Assembly (NCBI GenBank): GCA_035551475.1
Contig: DASZMX010000074.1
Location: 1-52,423, forward strand
Direction: 5' to 3'
Source: DASZMX01 sp035551475
GTDB taxonomy: Bacteria; Verrucomicrobiota; Verrucomicrobiia; Limisphaerales; Palsa-1400
DNA: 52,423 bases
Shown: piece by piece, positions 7,898 to 15,785 of the stretch
Layout of the letters: every line of letters starts with the position of its first letter
Position numbering within the stretch: the stretch's first letter is position 1
Notes under the pieces: generated by a model
The model's input: the letters and a program-made list of their open reading frames with translations, nothing else
Told to the model about the DNA's origin: nothing
The model's database searches: none
Made by a program: the position numbers and the translations under genes

Positions 7898-7972
7898 CTC
7901 ATTTACCAGGAAAAGACAGGGGAAAATTGGGAATGCTTTTTTTCCTGAGTTCATGATTTCCAGATAGCAAAT
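7898..7972 (+). repeat. Palindromic repeat element, copy B
   Basis: Direct-orientation copy of the 7395-7479 element. It differs by one A in a homopolymer, one change in the right arm (TTCATGATT for TTCATAATT) and a degenerate left arm. The left terminal repeat is largely lost here, while the central TTTTTTTCCTGAG and the right flank ATAGCAAAT are kept. It starts just after the stop of the small gene 7581-7895, as copy A follows a stop codon. Confidence 0.8.
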
Positions 7973-8002
7973 TTTCGTCGGCAGGCGGAACGAGGTTTGC
8001 CC

Positions 8003-8030
8003 TTGCCACGACCGATTCGCGGTCTAATCT
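8003..8030 (+). promoter_or_regulatory. Possible promoter of the GST-like gene
   Basis: TTGCCA at 8003-8008, a 16-nt spacer, and TAATCT at 8025-8030. Transcription would begin only a few nucleotides before the ATG at 8043, giving an almost leaderless message. Weak evidence from hexamer matches alone. Confidence 0.33.
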
Positions 8031-8042
8031 TGCCGCGTCTAT

Positions 8043-8726
8043 ATGATCGAAATGTATCAATTGCCGTGGAGCCCGTTCTGCCTCGTGCAAAAGCGCATTC
8101 TCGAATATGCCGGCGCCAAATATAAGGCCATCAATGTGCCTTCCGGGAACCGCGCGGCGATCTGGCGCGTGACGCGTGAGCGCTATTACGCCGTCCCCGT
8201 CATTCGCGACGTCAAGACGGTGGTTTTTGAAACCGACGAGCATTCCCAGGTCGTCGCCAAATATCTTTCCACAAAATTCGAACTGGGCCTTTTTCCCAAA
8301 GCGTTCCAAGGCATCGATAGGCTGTTATGGCGCTACATCGAAGATGAAGTGGAAGGCTCGACGTTTCGGCTCAATGACGTTTATTACCGGGAATTCGTGC
8401 CGAAGGCGGACTGGCTGAATTTTGTGCGGCACAAGGAGCGGAAATTTGGGCGCGGCTGCCTGGAGCAATGGCGCGACCAGCAAGCCCAGCTCCAGGAGAA
8501 GCTGGCGGCGCAACTCATTCCGTTTGAGCTGATGTTGCAGGAGCGTCCCTTCCTGCTGCGCGCCGAGCCGCATTTTATCGACTTTGACCTTTGGGGAATG
8601 CTGTCCAATTTCCTGTACTCCGGTCATTACCAACTGCCAGCCGCGCACACGCGTTTAAACGATTGGCACGCGCGCCTGTCCAAACTCAAGAAAGCTGCGT
8701 TCCCGAGTGAAAAACTACATACTTGA
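8043..8726 (+). CDS. Glutathione S-transferase-like protein
   Basis: A 227-residue cytoplasmic protein with an N-terminal thioredoxin/GST-like domain. A SPFC motif at residues 10-13 follows the first strand, and a VPVIRD segment supplies the cis-proline loop that normally contacts the glutathione gamma-glutamyl group. After about residue 85 an alpha-helical C-terminal domain follows, ending with the common GST-type segment on helix packing (RLNDWHARLSKLKKAAFP). Substrate cannot be told from sequence; a role in reductive or detoxifying chemistry is only a family-level guess. Its last 20 nt overlap the start of the phoH-like gene, suggesting translational coupling. Confidence 0.75.
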   Translation: MIEMYQLPWSPFCLVQKRILEYAGAKYKAINVPSGNRAAIWRVTRERYYAVPVIRDVKTVVFETDEHSQVVAKYLSTKFELGLFPKAFQGIDRLLWRYIEDEVEGSTFRLNDVYYREFVPKADWLNFVRHKERKFGRGCLEQWRDQQAQLQEKLAAQLIPFELMLQERPFLLRAEPHFIDFDLWGMLSNFLYSGHYQLPAAHTRLNDWHARLSKLKKAAFPSEKLHT

Positions 8727-10011
8727 CACCAATGTTCTGCTCCACGATCCCAGTTCCATCCTCGCTTTTAAGGGCAACAATGTCCTGATCCCCATCGAGG
8801 TGATCGAAGAAATCGACCGTTTCAAACGCGAATCCTCCGAACTCGGCCAGAACGCCCGCACCGTCTCGCGCATGCTCGACGCGCTGCGCAATAAGGGCCA
8901 GCTCAACCGCGGCGTGAAATTGGAAAATGGCGGTCATCTCCGCATTATTTTCCACGACCACAACGGGGCTGCCTCGCCCTTCGGCAACAACACGGTGGAC
9001 AGCCGGATCGTCGGGCTTTCCCTCGCCATTCACAAGTCGGACACGAAAATTCCCACGATTCTTGTCACCAAGGACATCAACCTGCGCATCAAGGCGGACA
9101 CGCTTGGCGTGCCTGCGGAGGATTACGAGACCGACCGCGTTCTTCTTACCGATCTTTACACGGGTATGCTCGAGTTGACGGTGAGCGGCGATAAAATGTC
9201 GCACTTCCGCAACGACGGCGAACTGGAATTGACCGGGCACGGCCCGTATTTCCCAAATGAGTATGTCACGCTGACGGAGGACACCAACTCCAAGCGCACC
9301 GCCCTCACCAAGGTGGATGCCACGGGCAAGAAACTCGTTCCGATCATTGATTGCCGCGACGGCATTTGGGGCATCAAGCCGCGCAATCGCGAACAGCATT
9401 TTGCCTTTGACGCGTTGCTCGATGATCGCGTGAAACTTGTCACGCTCATGGGCAAGGCCGGCACGGGCAAGACGCTGATGGCGATGGCCGCCGGCTTGAA
9501 GCGCACGGTGGTGGACCGCGAATTTCGCCGCCTCGTCGTGGCGCGGCCGACCGTTTCGATGGGGCGCGAATTGGGATTTCTGCCCGGCTCGCTGGAAGAA
9601 AAGCTCAACCCCTGGATGCAGCCGATTCACGACGCCCTGGAATTGCTCAGTGATATGAACATGGGCTCCGATCACCGGCGCAGCGCTGATTTGATGCGTT
9701 CCGGCGCCATCGTGGTGGAAGCCTTGAGCTATATTCGCGGCCGCAGCATTGCGCATCAATACATGGTGATCGACGAAGCGCAAAACCTGACGCCGCTGGA
9801 GGTCAAGACGATTATCACGCGCGTCGGCTCCGGCACGAAAATCATCTTTACTGGCGACCCCTATCAAATCGACAATCCGTACGTCGATTCGTCGTCGAAC
9901 GGGTTCAATTACATCATCAGCAAATTCCGCGATCAACCCATCGCGGCGCATATCGAGCTGCAAAAAGGCGAGCGCTCCGAATTGGCGGAGCTGGCGGCCA
10001 ATATCCTGTAG
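8707..10011 (+). CDS. PIN domain-PhoH fusion ATPase (PhoH2/YlaK type)
   Basis: A 434-residue protein with two domains. The N-terminal PIN ribonuclease domain (about 1-140) opens with YILDTNVLLHDP and carries further acidic residues (EEIDRF, NTVDSRIVGL, LVTKDINLRIKA). The C-terminal PhoH P-loop domain has Walker A GKAGTGKT (Lys near residue 255), Walker B MVIDEAQNLTP, and the family segment GTKIIFTGDPYQID. PIN-PhoH proteins are ATP-dependent RNA-unwinding and cleaving enzymes in other bacteria. The GTG start at 8707 gives the exact family N-terminus and overlaps the end of the GST-like gene by 20 nt. Confidence 0.92.
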   Translation: MKNYILDTNVLLHDPSSILAFKGNNVLIPIEVIEEIDRFKRESSELGQNARTVSRMLDALRNKGQLNRGVKLENGGHLRIIFHDHNGAASPFGNNTVDSRIVGLSLAIHKSDTKIPTILVTKDINLRIKADTLGVPAEDYETDRVLLTDLYTGMLELTVSGDKMSHFRNDGELELTGHGPYFPNEYVTLTEDTNSKRTALTKVDATGKKLVPIIDCRDGIWGIKPRNREQHFAFDALLDDRVKLVTLMGKAGTGKTLMAMAAGLKRTVVDREFRRLVVARPTVSMGRELGFLPGSLEEKLNPWMQPIHDALELLSDMNMGSDHRRSADLMRSGAIVVEALSYIRGRSIAHQYMVIDEAQNLTPLEVKTIITRVGSGTKIIFTGDPYQIDNPYVDSSSNGFNYIISKFRDQPIAAHIELQKGERSELAELAANIL

Positions 10012-10020
10012 CCACCGGTG

Positions 10021-10926
10021 TTATTTAGCAGGATTGGCGCCTTTGACCTGGAGGCGGATCGAATACAGCGCCGTGCTGGCCGTGATGAAGAGCGTCTGGT
10101 GGTCCTTGCCCGCAAAACTCACGTTGGCCGACCACGGCTCCGGCACGTCGATGTGCTCGATTTTTTGGCCGGCTTTGTCGAAGACCGTCACGCCTTTGCC
10201 GGTGATGTAAATGTCGCCGCGCTCGTCGATGGTCATGCCGTCGGAGCCCATGTTGCAGAAAAGAGTTTTGTTCGTGAGGGAGCCATCGGGTTGAATGTCA
10301 AAAGAATACGTGTGGGAAGCGCCAATGTCCGCCACAAAGAGTTTTTTTCCATCCGGCGTGCCCGTAATGCCGTTGGGTTTTTTGAAATCGGTGGTGACGC
10401 GGGTTAATTGCCGGGCATCGGGCGAAAGATAATAAACCTGCTCCGTGTCCAGCGCCATGACCTGATGGTCCCACCATGGACGCTTGTAAAATGGATCGGT
10501 GATGTACATCGACCCGTTCGGCGCCACCCAAACGTCGTTGGGGCCGTTGAGATATTTGCCCTGGTAATCCTTGATCAGGACCGTGACGGTGCGGTTGGGC
10601 GCGATCGACCACAGCTCATTTTTCTCGTCGGCGCAGGCGATTAGATTTCCCCGCGCGTCGAAATACATCCCATTGGCGCGACCGGAGGGCTGCATGAAGG
10701 TGGAGAGTTTGCCATCGACGCTCCATTCCATAATGCGGTTGGTGTTTTGATCGGTGAAAAATAAATTGCCCTGGGCGTCGCAGGTCGGGCCTTCCGTGAA
10801 GAGAAATTCCGAGGAAAGTTTTTCCAGTTTGGCGCCGGGCGCGATGATGTCCGACGCGCGCGCCGCCAGGATGGCGGCGGCCATCCCGCCAACGACGCCA
10901 GCCAGCCGAAGCAATGTTTTTTTCAT
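10021..10926 (-). CDS. Secreted SMP-30/gluconolactonase-like protein
   Basis: The ATG at 10926 gives a 301-residue protein with a signal peptide (MKKTLLRLAGVVGG...LAARA). An upstream ATG at 10965 would hide that signal and is not favoured. The mature part has the six-bladed SMP-30 propeller hallmarks: EGPTCDAQGNLFFTDQNTNRI near the start, LNGPNDVWVAPNGSMYITDP in the middle with the metal-binding Asn/Asp, KPNGITGTPDGKKLFVAD later, and GSDGMTIDERGDIYITG. Members hydrolyse sugar lactones in a metal-dependent reaction; export suggests periplasmic substrates. It is convergent with the phoH-like gene (9 nt apart) and divergent from purM. Confidence 0.88.
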   Translation of the reverse strand: MKKTLLRLAGVVGGMAAAILAARASDIIAPGAKLEKLSSEFLFTEGPTCDAQGNLFFTDQNTNRIMEWSVDGKLSTFMQPSGRANGMYFDARGNLIACADEKNELWSIAPNRTVTVLIKDYQGKYLNGPNDVWVAPNGSMYITDPFYKRPWWDHQVMALDTEQVYYLSPDARQLTRVTTDFKKPNGITGTPDGKKLFVADIGASHTYSFDIQPDGSLTNKTLFCNMGSDGMTIDERGDIYITGKGVTVFDKAGQKIEHIDVPEPWSANVSFAGKDHQTLFITASTALYSIRLQVKGANPAK

Positions 10927-11021
10927 AGTGATGCCCGGCAGAGTGCCCAGACCGCTGGGCGGCACGCGACAAAAAAAATGATCTTTGAAGTTGCGGAGGC
11001 GCCGGGTAAGGTGCGGCGCTC

Positions 11022-12068
11022 ATGAAACGAAAAGCTTATGCCGCCGCGGGAGTCGATATCGACCTGGGCAACCAGGTCAAATCGGGCCTGCCCGCGCTGC
11101 TCGCTTCCACGCATCGCCCGGAAGTTCTGGGGAAAGTGGGCGGGTTCGGCGGGCTTTTCGCGTTGGACGTTAAGAAATACCGGCAACCAGTGCTGGTTTC
11201 CAGCGCGGACGGCGTGGGGACGAAGCTGAAAATCGCCTTTGCCACCGGGCGCCACGACACAGTGGGGCAGGATCTTGTCAACCATTGTGTCAATGACATT
11301 GCCGTGCTGGGCGCCGAAGCGCTTTTCTTTCTCGATTATATCGGCACCGGCAAACTGAAACCCCATGTTTTTCATCAGTTGATCCGCGGTTTTGCGCGCG
11401 CCTGCCAGGAAAATCATTGCGCCTTGATCGGCGGCGAAACCGCGCAGATGCCGGGATTCTACCAGGAAGGTGAATACGACGTTTCCGGAACCATCATCGG
11501 CGTGGTCGAGAAATCAAAAATGCTCGACGGCAAGACGATTCGCCGCGGCGACGCCATCATTGGCGTGGCCTCCAGCGGCCTGCACACCAATGGCTATTCG
11601 CTCGCGCGCCAGGTGTTCTTCGAGAAACTTGGCTGGAAACCGGACACCTATGCGCCGGAGTTGCAGAATACCATCGCCGACGAACTGTTGAAAATTCATG
11701 TGAGTTATGGTCCGCTCGTGCAAAAGCTTTTGAAGAAATTCAACGCCTCCACACGCGTCATCAAAGGCCTCGCGCACATCACGGGCGGCGGATTTATCGA
11801 CAACATCCCGCGCGTTTTGCCGGCCAAGTGCGATGCGGTGATTCGGCGCGGCTCCTGGCCGGAGTTGCCCATTTTTGGCTTGATCGAGCAGCGCGGCGAG
11901 GTGGCGGCGGCGGAAATGTTCCAGGTGTTCAACATGGGCGTCGGCATGGTTGTCATTGTGGCTGCGGAGAAGGCCGACGCGGCGTTGACCTACATCAACA
12001 GCCAAAAACATTCGGCGTGGATCATCGGCGAGATTGCCAAAGGCGCGGGCCGGACGGTTCTGTCATGA
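11022..12068 (+). CDS. purM: PurM, phosphoribosylformylglycinamidine cyclo-ligase (AIR synthetase)
   Basis: Catalyses the fifth step of purine biosynthesis, ATP-dependent ring closure of FGAM to aminoimidazole ribotide. The 348-residue protein matches the family along its length: the AAAGVDIDLGN start, SSADGVGTKLKIA, the catalytic/ATP region VNDIAVLGAEALFFLDY, GGETAQMPGFY, SSGLHTNGYSLAR, AHITGGGFIDNIPR and the FNMGVGMV motif near the end. Its stop overlaps the tyrS start by 4 nt (ATGA), so the two are translationally coupled. It stands apart from other purine genes here except purA at 50.5-51.8 kb. Confidence 0.97.
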   Translation: MKRKAYAAAGVDIDLGNQVKSGLPALLASTHRPEVLGKVGGFGGLFALDVKKYRQPVLVSSADGVGTKLKIAFATGRHDTVGQDLVNHCVNDIAVLGAEALFFLDYIGTGKLKPHVFHQLIRGFARACQENHCALIGGETAQMPGFYQEGEYDVSGTIIGVVEKSKMLDGKTIRRGDAIIGVASSGLHTNGYSLARQVFFEKLGWKPDTYAPELQNTIADELLKIHVSYGPLVQKLLKKFNASTRVIKGLAHITGGGFIDNIPRVLPAKCDAVIRRGSWPELPIFGLIEQRGEVAAAEMFQVFNMGVGMVVIVAAEKADAALTYINSQKHSAWIIGEIAKGAGRTVLS

Positions 12069-13345
12069 ACATTTTAGACGAGCTGGAATGGCGCGGGCTG
12101 CTGGCCGATTGCACCGACGCCCCGGGCCTGCGGCAGCGCGTGGACGCCGGCCCCATCACCTTGTATTGCGGCTTCGATCCCACCGCCGACAGTTTGCATG
12201 TGGGCAATCTGGTGCCGCTGCTGGCGCTGCGCCGCTTTCAGTTGCACGGCCACCGGCCCATTGCCGTGGCGGGTGGCGCCACCGGCTCGATTGGCGATCC
12301 GAGCGGCAAGACGGCCGAGCGCCAATTGCTGACCACCGAAGTCCTGGCGGCGAACATCGCCTCGGTCAAAGTCGAATTGGGCCGGCTGCTGGATTTCAAC
12401 GCCGCGGCCAATCCCGCCCGGCTCGTGGACAATGCCGACTGGACCGCGCCCATCAGCTGCCTGGATTTCCTGCGCGACATTGGCAAGCATTTTTCTGTCA
12501 ATCAAATGGTGGGCAAGGAGAGCGTGCGCGCCCGCATGGAAGACCGCGAATCCGGCATCAGCTACACCGAATTCAGCTACATGCTGCTCCAGGCTTTGGA
12601 TTTTTACCATCTGCGCCAGACCGCGCAGTGCGAATTGCAAATCGGCGGCTCCGATCAATGGGGCAACATCACCGCCGGCATCGATCTCACGCGCAAAAAA
12701 ATGGCGGTGAGTGTCTTTGGCCTGACCCTGCCGCTGATCGTGAATGCCGACGGCACCAAGTTCGGAAAATCGGTCGCGGGCGCCGTCTGGCTCAATCCCG
12801 CCAAGACCAGCGTGTATCGTTTTTACCAATTCTGGATACGCGCCGACGACCGGGACGTGGTGCGTTACCTGAAATATTTCACGTTCCTGGGCCGCGAGGA
12901 AATTGAAGAACTCGCCGCGCAGCACACCGCCCGCCCGGAAGGGCGCGCCGCGCATAAGGCGCTGGCCAAGGCGATGACGGATTTAATTCACGGCGAGAGC
13001 GCCACGACGGAGGCGATGCGGGCGAGTGAGATTCTATTCGGCGGCGGCCTGGAGGGCATTTCCGAAAAGACCTTCGGGGAAATCGCCGGCGAAATCCCCA
13101 GCGCCGAGGTGGCTAAAACCGCTCTGGAAGGTGAAGGCTTGCCGCTGGTGGATTTGCTCGTCTCCGCCGGGCTCTGCCCCTCAAAAGGCCAGGCCCGCAA
13201 GGACATTGAAGGCGGAGGCGTCTATGTCAATAATATCCGCGAAGCGGGCGCCCAGGCGCGGGTGCAGGCCGCGCAATTGCTCTTTGGCAAACGCCTGCTT
13301 TTGCGCAAAGGCAAACGCAATTACGTCGTCATCACAGCCCAATGA
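12065..13345 (+). CDS. tyrS: TyrS, tyrosyl-tRNA synthetase
   Basis: Class I aminoacyl-tRNA synthetase charging tRNA-Tyr. The frame is open from 11828, but the ATG at 12065, overlapping the purM stop, gives the family start MNILDELEWRG and 426 residues. The HIGH motif is HVGN at residues 45-48 after YCGFDPTADSL, the tyrosine-binding YTEFSYMLLQ and QIGGSDQWGNI segments follow, and the KMSKS loop is KFGKS at 232-236. The C-terminal S4-like RNA-binding domain is intact (LLVSAGLCPSKGQARKDI...GKRNYVVI). No frameshift. Its stop overlaps the next gene by 4 nt. Confidence 0.97.
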   Translation: MNILDELEWRGLLADCTDAPGLRQRVDAGPITLYCGFDPTADSLHVGNLVPLLALRRFQLHGHRPIAVAGGATGSIGDPSGKTAERQLLTTEVLAANIASVKVELGRLLDFNAAANPARLVDNADWTAPISCLDFLRDIGKHFSVNQMVGKESVRARMEDRESGISYTEFSYMLLQALDFYHLRQTAQCELQIGGSDQWGNITAGIDLTRKKMAVSVFGLTLPLIVNADGTKFGKSVAGAVWLNPAKTSVYRFYQFWIRADDRDVVRYLKYFTFLGREEIEELAAQHTARPEGRAAHKALAKAMTDLIHGESATTEAMRASEILFGGGLEGISEKTFGEIAGEIPSAEVAKTALEGEGLPLVDLLVSAGLCPSKGQARKDIEGGGVYVNNIREAGAQARVQAAQLLFGKRLLLRKGKRNYVVITAQ

Positions 13346-14445
13346 AAAAAGTCCTCTTTCTCTTTCTGGCCGGGATGTCGTTCGCCGCCGCCGCGGGTGA
13401 ACTGGTGTTTATCGGGCGCGGCGATAAAAACATTCATGTCGCCAGGCTCGATCTTCAGACCGGCGCGCTGAGCGGCGTGCGCGAAGCGGCCCAAGTCTTC
13501 GCGCCTTCGTTTCTGGCTATCGCGCCCAATCACCACTTTCTCTACGCCATCAGCGAAGGCTCGGCGATTTCGAACAGCGCGCTTAGCGCCTTTGCCCTCG
13601 GCAAGGACGGCGCCCTGACGTTTCTTAATCGGCAATCGGCGGTGGGCAGCGGCCCGTGCCACGTGTCAGTCGATCCGCGCGGCCAATGCGCGTTCCTCGC
13701 CAATTACAACAGCGGCAGTATGACGGTGTATCCGCTGCAAACCGATGGCAGTCTGGCCGCTCCTTCCACCTTTATCCAGAATCACGGCTCAAGTGTCGTG
13801 CGCGAACGCCAGCAGGGCCCGCACGCGCATTGCGCGGAAACCGATCTCGCGGGCCGCTATGTGTTTGATTGCGACCTGGGTCTGGATCAAGTTCTTATTT
13901 ACAAGCTCGACGCCGCCCACGGCACGCTGACGCCGAACGATCCCCCGTTTTTTGCCGCCCACCCCGGCTCCGGGCCGCGCCACCTCGCGTTTCATCCCAA
14001 CGGTCATTTCGCCTATTTGATCAGTGAAATGGCGGCTACCGTCACCGCTTTGACCTACGACCCTGAGAAGGGCCGGTTGGCCGAGATTCAAACCGAATCG
14101 TTGACGCCGGAGGATTATAAAGGCTGGCGTTCCGGCGCCGAGGTCGCAGTGCATCCGACCGGGCGGTGGGTTTACGCCTCGCACCGAGGGGACAACACGA
14201 TCACTGTTTTTGCATGTGACGTCGCAACGGGCCGTCTCACCGTGGTGGAACGCAAGTCGAGCGGCGGCAAAATCCCGCGTGATTTCGAGATCGACACCAC
14301 TGGCGCGTTCCTCCTTGCCGCCAATCAGGATTCCGGCCTCATCGTGGTTTTTCGCATTGATCCGGCCACGGGCCGCCTCCAGGAAACCGGCCAGACCCTG
14401 GCCATACCGATGCCCATGTGCCTGAAATGTCTTGCTGACGAATAG
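13342..14445 (+). CDS. Secreted lactonase family protein (6-phosphogluconolactonase/YbhE-like propeller)
   Basis: A 367-residue protein with a signal peptide (MKKVLFLFLAGMSFAAAA) followed by a seven-bladed beta-propeller of the YbhE/cycloisomerase-2 family. Family landmarks include PSFLAIAPNHHFLYAISE, GPCHVSVDPRGQCAFLANYNSGS, GPHAHCAETDLAGRYVFDCDLGLDQ, GSGPRHLAFHPNGHFAYLISE and PRDFEIDTTGAFLLAANQDS. Cytoplasmic relatives hydrolyse 6-phosphogluconolactone; an exported version more likely acts on another lactone, so the activity is uncertain. Coupled to tyrS by a 4-nt overlap, although no functional link is evident. Confidence 0.85.
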   Translation: MKKVLFLFLAGMSFAAAAGELVFIGRGDKNIHVARLDLQTGALSGVREAAQVFAPSFLAIAPNHHFLYAISEGSAISNSALSAFALGKDGALTFLNRQSAVGSGPCHVSVDPRGQCAFLANYNSGSMTVYPLQTDGSLAAPSTFIQNHGSSVVRERQQGPHAHCAETDLAGRYVFDCDLGLDQVLIYKLDAAHGTLTPNDPPFFAAHPGSGPRHLAFHPNGHFAYLISEMAATVTALTYDPEKGRLAEIQTESLTPEDYKGWRSGAEVAVHPTGRWVYASHRGDNTITVFACDVATGRLTVVERKSSGGKIPRDFEIDTTGAFLLAANQDSGLIVVFRIDPATGRLQETGQTLAIPMPMCLKCLADE

Positions 14446-14469
14446 CCCGCCCCGCCGTAGGTTGTCCCC

Positions 14470-15222
14470 GTGCAGGGCAAGGACAAACCGTCGGCCAATT
14501 CCGCCAGCTCCATTTTTCCGCGGACAGATTGGCACGAATTGCAGCAAGCCGGGGACGCGGACATCGCGCGCCTTGACCGGCTGATCCGCACCTATTGGAC
14601 GCCGCTCAAGATTTTTCTCACGGCGACCTTTCCCAACTTGCGCGACCAGGCGGAAACCCTCCTGCAGGAATTTGCCGAGGACAAAATCCTCAAAAAAGGC
14701 TGGCTGCAGCGGGCGGACCGCTCGCGCGGCAAATTCCGCGATTTCCTCAAGACCAGCCTGCGCAATTTTGTCCTCGACCGGCTAAGCCGGGCCGACGTGC
14801 GCAAGGCGCCCATTTCGCTGGAGGAATTGGATCGGGAATGGCCCGCGCCCGCGACGGCTTCCGAAGAATTCGATTTGACATGGGTCAAAATCGCCCTGGC
14901 CGAAACCTTGCGGCGGATGGAGGCGGATTGCCAGGATCCCGCCCAGGATCAGCCGCGGCGCCGGCAGATTTGGGAAATGTTCCGCATCCGTTTGCTGGAG
15001 CCGATGTTCGAAGACAAACCGCCCGTGCCCTATGAGGAAATGGTCAAACGCTTCGACCTCAAATCGCCGACCGACGCCTCCAACATGCTCCTGACCGCCA
15101 AACGAATGTTCAAGGCGCATCTCGGGCGCGTCGTGCGGGAATACGCCGACCAGGATGCGGCGGCGGCGCTGGAAATCCAGGAACTGGAGGAGTTCATCGC
15201 CCGGTTGGCCGCACGAAAATAA
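14470..15222 (+). CDS. ECF-like RNA polymerase sigma factor (Planctomycetes/Verrucomicrobia kinase-linked type)
   Basis: A 250-residue cytoplasmic protein starting at GTG 14470. Residues about 20-100 look like sigma region 2 of the ECF-like type common in this superphylum: TDWHELQQAG, RLIRTYWTPLKIFL, a LLQEFAEDKILKKGWLQRAD stretch and RGKFRDFLKTSLRNFVLDRLSR, the promoter-melting and core-binding face. A region-4-like helix-turn-helix is visible near 190-230 (PYEEMVKRFDLKSPTDASNML...AKRMFKAHLGRVVREY). The central linker is long. It lies 38 nt upstream of an unknown gene and a Ser/Thr kinase, a known neighbourhood for such sigma factors, where phosphorylation is proposed to control activity. 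No anti-sigma factor is seen. Confidence 0.75.
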   Translation: MQGKDKPSANSASSIFPRTDWHELQQAGDADIARLDRLIRTYWTPLKIFLTATFPNLRDQAETLLQEFAEDKILKKGWLQRADRSRGKFRDFLKTSLRNFVLDRLSRADVRKAPISLEELDREWPAPATASEEFDLTWVKIALAETLRRMEADCQDPAQDQPRRRQIWEMFRIRLLEPMFEDKPPVPYEEMVKRFDLKSPTDASNMLLTAKRMFKAHLGRVVREYADQDAAAALEIQELEEFIARLAARK

Positions 15223-15260
15223 TTCCGGCGCAAGATCGGACGGCGCGACGCGTATAGAGT

Positions 15261-15785
15261 ATGGACATGGCAGAATTTGATTCCGCAAAGGCGCTCGCCA
15301 AGAGCGAGGTGAGGAGCCTTGCGGCCTTCCTGGCGGAGGGCGCCGAACCCGCCCGTTTGTGGCGGCCCGAGGAAATCGCCGCCGTTTTCCATCATCAAAT
15401 GGCGGCTCCGATCCTGGTCGATCTGGCCGGATTCGATCCCGCCACCGCGCGCCGCCTGCCGCGCCTCGCTGAGGCCCAGGCTCTCGTGCTCAAAAGCTTC
15501 GCCGATCTTTTTCGCCATCCGCTGCCGCCGCTGGAGTTGCTGGAGTTGACGAAGCAATTTGCCAAGGCAAACATGGACCATCCCGAAAGCGTCCTGCCCG
15601 GCGAAGTGGCTTCCGTGTTATATTATGCCAGCATCGCGAGCGCGCTGGTTCGCTTGGGGCGGCGGATTTCGCGTTTGGCGGACGCGGATTTGCGCCGCGG
15701 TTTTCGCTGGGCCCTCGAGCGGCCCTGGCTGGATTCGGAAACGCGCGCTCTGATGGAACAAGCCATGCAAAAACTTTCCGCATGA
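15261..15785 (+). CDS. Uncharacterised protein between the sigma factor and the kinase
   Basis: A 174-residue protein with no recognised domain, signal peptide or transmembrane helix. It is rich in Ala, Leu, Arg and Glu and predicted to be mostly helical: SEVRSLAAFLAEG, WRPEEIAAVFHHQM, an ELLELTKQFAKANMDHPE segment and a closing helix ETRALMEQAMQKL. The kinase start overlaps its stop by 4 nt (15782-15785), and the sigma gene is 38 nt upstream, so the three genes behave as one unit. By position it could be an adaptor or substrate in the sigma-kinase pathway; this is inference only. Confidence 0.75.
   Translation: MDMAEFDSAKALAKSEVRSLAAFLAEGAEPARLWRPEEIAAVFHHQMAAPILVDLAGFDPATARRLPRLAEAQALVLKSFADLFRHPLPPLELLELTKQFAKANMDHPESVLPGEVASVLYYASIASALVRLGRRISRLADADLRRGFRWALERPWLDSETRALMEQAMQKLSA

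Noticed and set aside
7395..7972. Insertion sequence bounded by direct repeats
   Set aside because: The enclosed gene shows no transposase motifs and the repeats sit after stop codons; a repeat family fits better.
8686..9963. Long open frame (425 codons) antisense to the phoH-like gene
   Set aside because: The sense frame has both PIN and PhoH motifs; the antisense product has none.
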